From: CAZSHG01 sp964606695 [NCBI: uncultured bacterium]
Lineage (GTDB): Bacteria > UBP14 > UBA6098
Direction of reading: 5' to 3'
DNA: 64,000 bases
Assembly (NCBI GenBank): GCA_964606695.1
Contig: CAZSHG010000005.1
Coordinates: 89,344 to 153,343, forward strand
The notes beneath the pieces are model-generated. The model was not told the origin of the DNA. It worked only from the letters and a program-made list of their open reading frames with translations, and did not search any database. Below, in pieces: positions 62,242 to 64,000 of the stretch (positions are counted from its first letter, which is position 1; every line of letters begins with the position of its first letter). A program made the translations under genes and the position numbers.

Positions 62242-62416
62242 CGCGAACCGTAAGTTGATGTGAAATCGCCAGGAGGTTCGCGATTGGCCTAAGTTGTTAC
62301 TGCTCTTTGACAATTCAATATTTTGATATTCTTTGTGGGATTTTTTTGCTTTCGCGACATTAGGTTCGCGTAAAATAGTTATTGAAATCTATGGTTGAGT
62401 CATATAGATTGATAGC
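62242..62416 (+). promoter_or_regulatory. CRISPR leader
   Basis: A 175-bp leader between cas2 and the first repeat. It carries CGCGAACC (62242-62249), its inverted copy GGTTCGCG (62275-62282), and a second GGTTCGCG (62363-62370). A consensus -35 TTGACA (62307-62312) precedes AT-rich DNA with TATTCT at 62327 as a poorly spaced -10, so array transcription probably starts here. The inverted copies may be adaptation-protein (IHF/Cas) sites or a hairpin. Confidence 0.7.
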
Positions 62417-64000
62417 GTCACGCCCTTCACGGGCGTGTGGATTGAAACCTAAGACCCTCCGCGGGTTTGCCGGGGAGGGTCGTCACGCCCTTCACGGGCG
62501 TGTGGATTGAAACGTAATCGACCTGGGTAATAGTGATCATGCGGAGAGTCACGCCCTTCACGGGCGTGTGGATTGAAACACATCGACTGGCCATAATCTG
62601 GCGATGATCTGACGTCACGCCCTTCACGGGCGTGTGGATTGAAACTCGATATGCCGCGGATGCCCAACGGTCGTATGCGGGTCACGCCCTTCACGGGCGT
62701 GTGGATTGAAACCCCTCCTTGTGTGTTGCCGTCTCAATGGGGATACCGTCACGCCCTTCACGGGCGTGTGGATTGAAACTGCGCTGTGTGATCGATGACA
62801 TGTTGGATGCGTGAGTCACGCCCTTCACGGGCGTGTGGATTGAAACGCCCATACGAGTTTCAAACAGCGGGTTGTCCGCCGTCACGCCCTTCACGGGCGT
62901 GTGGATTGAAACATGCTCAGGACAAGGCAAAGGCCGACTGGGAAAAGTCACGCCCTTCACGGGCGTGTGGATTGAAACATTTGGGCAACTTTGATAGTCC
63001 ATAGAGTAATTTCGAGTCACGCCCTTCACGGGCGTGTGGATTGAAACTTGCGGAAATTGAAATAGATGTTGACCTTGACGCGTCACGCCCTTCACGGGCG
63101 TGTGGATTGAAACGGGAAGCGCTCCCTAAGCCTTAAGCACGGGGCCAGTCACGCCCTTCACGGGCGTGTGGATTGAAACTCGTCATCCTCCCATATCTGC
63201 AGGTGGTATCTCAGTCACGCCCTTCACGGGCGTGTGGATTGAAACACGTCGAGAACTTCGGCGATTTCCTCGTCGGTCAGTCACGCCCTTCACGGGCGTG
63301 TGGATTGAAACACTTTGCCATGCCCCTCACGACCCTGTGCGCCGGTCACGCCCTTCACGGGCGTGTGGATTGAAACCTTAAATTATATCTTAAATAGCGA
63401 TAAAGGAGAAGTCACGCCCTTCACGGGCGTGTGGATTGAAACATTAGCATTCACAAGGCTATTATCCACGTCAAGCCAGTCACGCCCTTCACGGGCGTGT
63501 GGATTGAAACAGGCGCGGATCACTGTTTGGTTTCCTTGGCATTGTCACGCCCTTCACGGGCGTGTGGATTGAAACTATGCGAAATCGTCGGCGACGGGGG
63601 CGTAGGATCGGTCACGCCCTTCACGGGCGTGTGGATTGAAACCATCCTCGCTGTAAGCAGTGGGCAACGGGAGAGCGCGTCACGCCCTTCACGGGCGTGT
63701 GGATTGAAACCTCGCAGGTCCGGCTGTCGATATGCGTCGCGCACGTCACGCCCTTCACGGGCGTGTGGATTGAAACGATACTTTCCGAGGCGAACTAAAA
63801 GAAGGATATAGTCACGCCCTTCACGGGCGTGTGGATTGAAACGCGCAATATGTTTAACGGCCTCGGAACGACCATAGTCACGCCCTTCACGGGCGTGTGG
63901 ATTGAAACCCCTGTATATCTCCACCTGAAAACAAGGGTCAAACGTCACGCCCTTCACGGGCGTGTGGATTGAAACTTTGCGGGCAAGTCATTTGTGTTTC
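62417..64000 (+). CRISPR. Type I-C CRISPR array, 24 repeats, runs off the window
   Basis: Twenty-four identical 32-bp repeats (first 62417-62448, last 63944-63975), beginning GTCACGCCC and ending GGATTGAAAC, with an internal stem CACGCCC/GGGCGTG around TTCAC. The 23 complete spacers are 33-37 bp (mostly 34-35); a partial 24th runs to the window edge. The repeat matches the type I-C family. Orientation: leader on the left, so spacers near 62449 are the newest. No repeat variant was seen, so the degenerate distal end lies beyond the window. Spacers show no obvious match within the window by eye. Confidence 0.99.

Noticed and set aside
62427-63957. Open frames through the CRISPR array on both strands
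   Set aside because: They only repeat the translated CRISPR repeat (for example NPHAREGRD and RPSRACGLK) and are not genes.

Overview
The window (about half G+C, densely coded) looks like a chromosome segment from an uncultivated bacterium of the FCB superphylum (Bacteroidetes, Fibrobacteres, Candidate phyla such as Cloacimonetes or Marinimicrobia). This is inferred from large secreted proteins that end in Por/T9SS-type or gliding-type C-terminal sorting domains (PNPFNS, FPNPFTP motifs), OmpA proteins carrying thrombospondin type 3 repeats, and a two-membrane set of envelope genes (BamD-like lipoprotein, SecG). I cannot name the phylum from the sequence alone.

Layout. 1-4.5 kb (+): end of phosphofructokinase, a lipoprotein, then gap-pgk-tpiA-secG and tRNA-Leu(GAG) with a terminator. 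4.6-7.5 kb: an AT-richer patch at the tRNA 3' end with two damaged tyrosine recombinases, 21-bp tandem repeats and a secreted protein. 7.5-13 kb (-): adenine deaminase, then rimO-TPR-bamD-nadD. 13.2-20.9 kb (-): a DUF2279-like protein, two OmpA/TSP3 proteins, ribosomal protein S1 with long acidic tails, and cytidylate kinase. 21-24.6 kb: a secreted beta-propeller, a short QueG-like Fe-S protein, a DUF4416 protein and a DUF5683-like protein. 24.8-43.6 kb (+): four very large secreted proteins (2720, 1115, 1189 and 1202 residues) sharing Ig-like modules and, in three of them, almost the same C-terminal sorting signal. 43.7-50.1 kb: mtnA, a truncated trmO, dinB, a lamin-tail secreted protein, pyruvate kinase, tRNA-Leu(CAA). 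50.3-50.9 kb: gene remnants and dispersed repeats. 50.9-53.5 kb (-): recQ.

53.7 kb to the end: a complete type I-C CRISPR-Cas locus, cas3-cas5-cas8c-cas7-cas4-cas1-cas2, a leader, and an array of 24 identical 32-bp repeats that runs off the window. Cas5 would process the crRNA (no cas6). Cas8c carries a strong internal ribosome binding site that should yield the small subunit Cas11c. Here the Cas8c/Cas11c C-terminus ends in an extra four-cysteine ribbon, and base composition changes abruptly at the internal start, as if the large-subunit part had been exchanged. A 0.4-kb block of repeat hairpins separates the interference genes from cas4-cas1-cas2.

The least explained parts are the 19-kb cluster of giant modular surface proteins and the Cas8c/Cas11c ribbon and mosaic. 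All calls are by reading; no database search was run.
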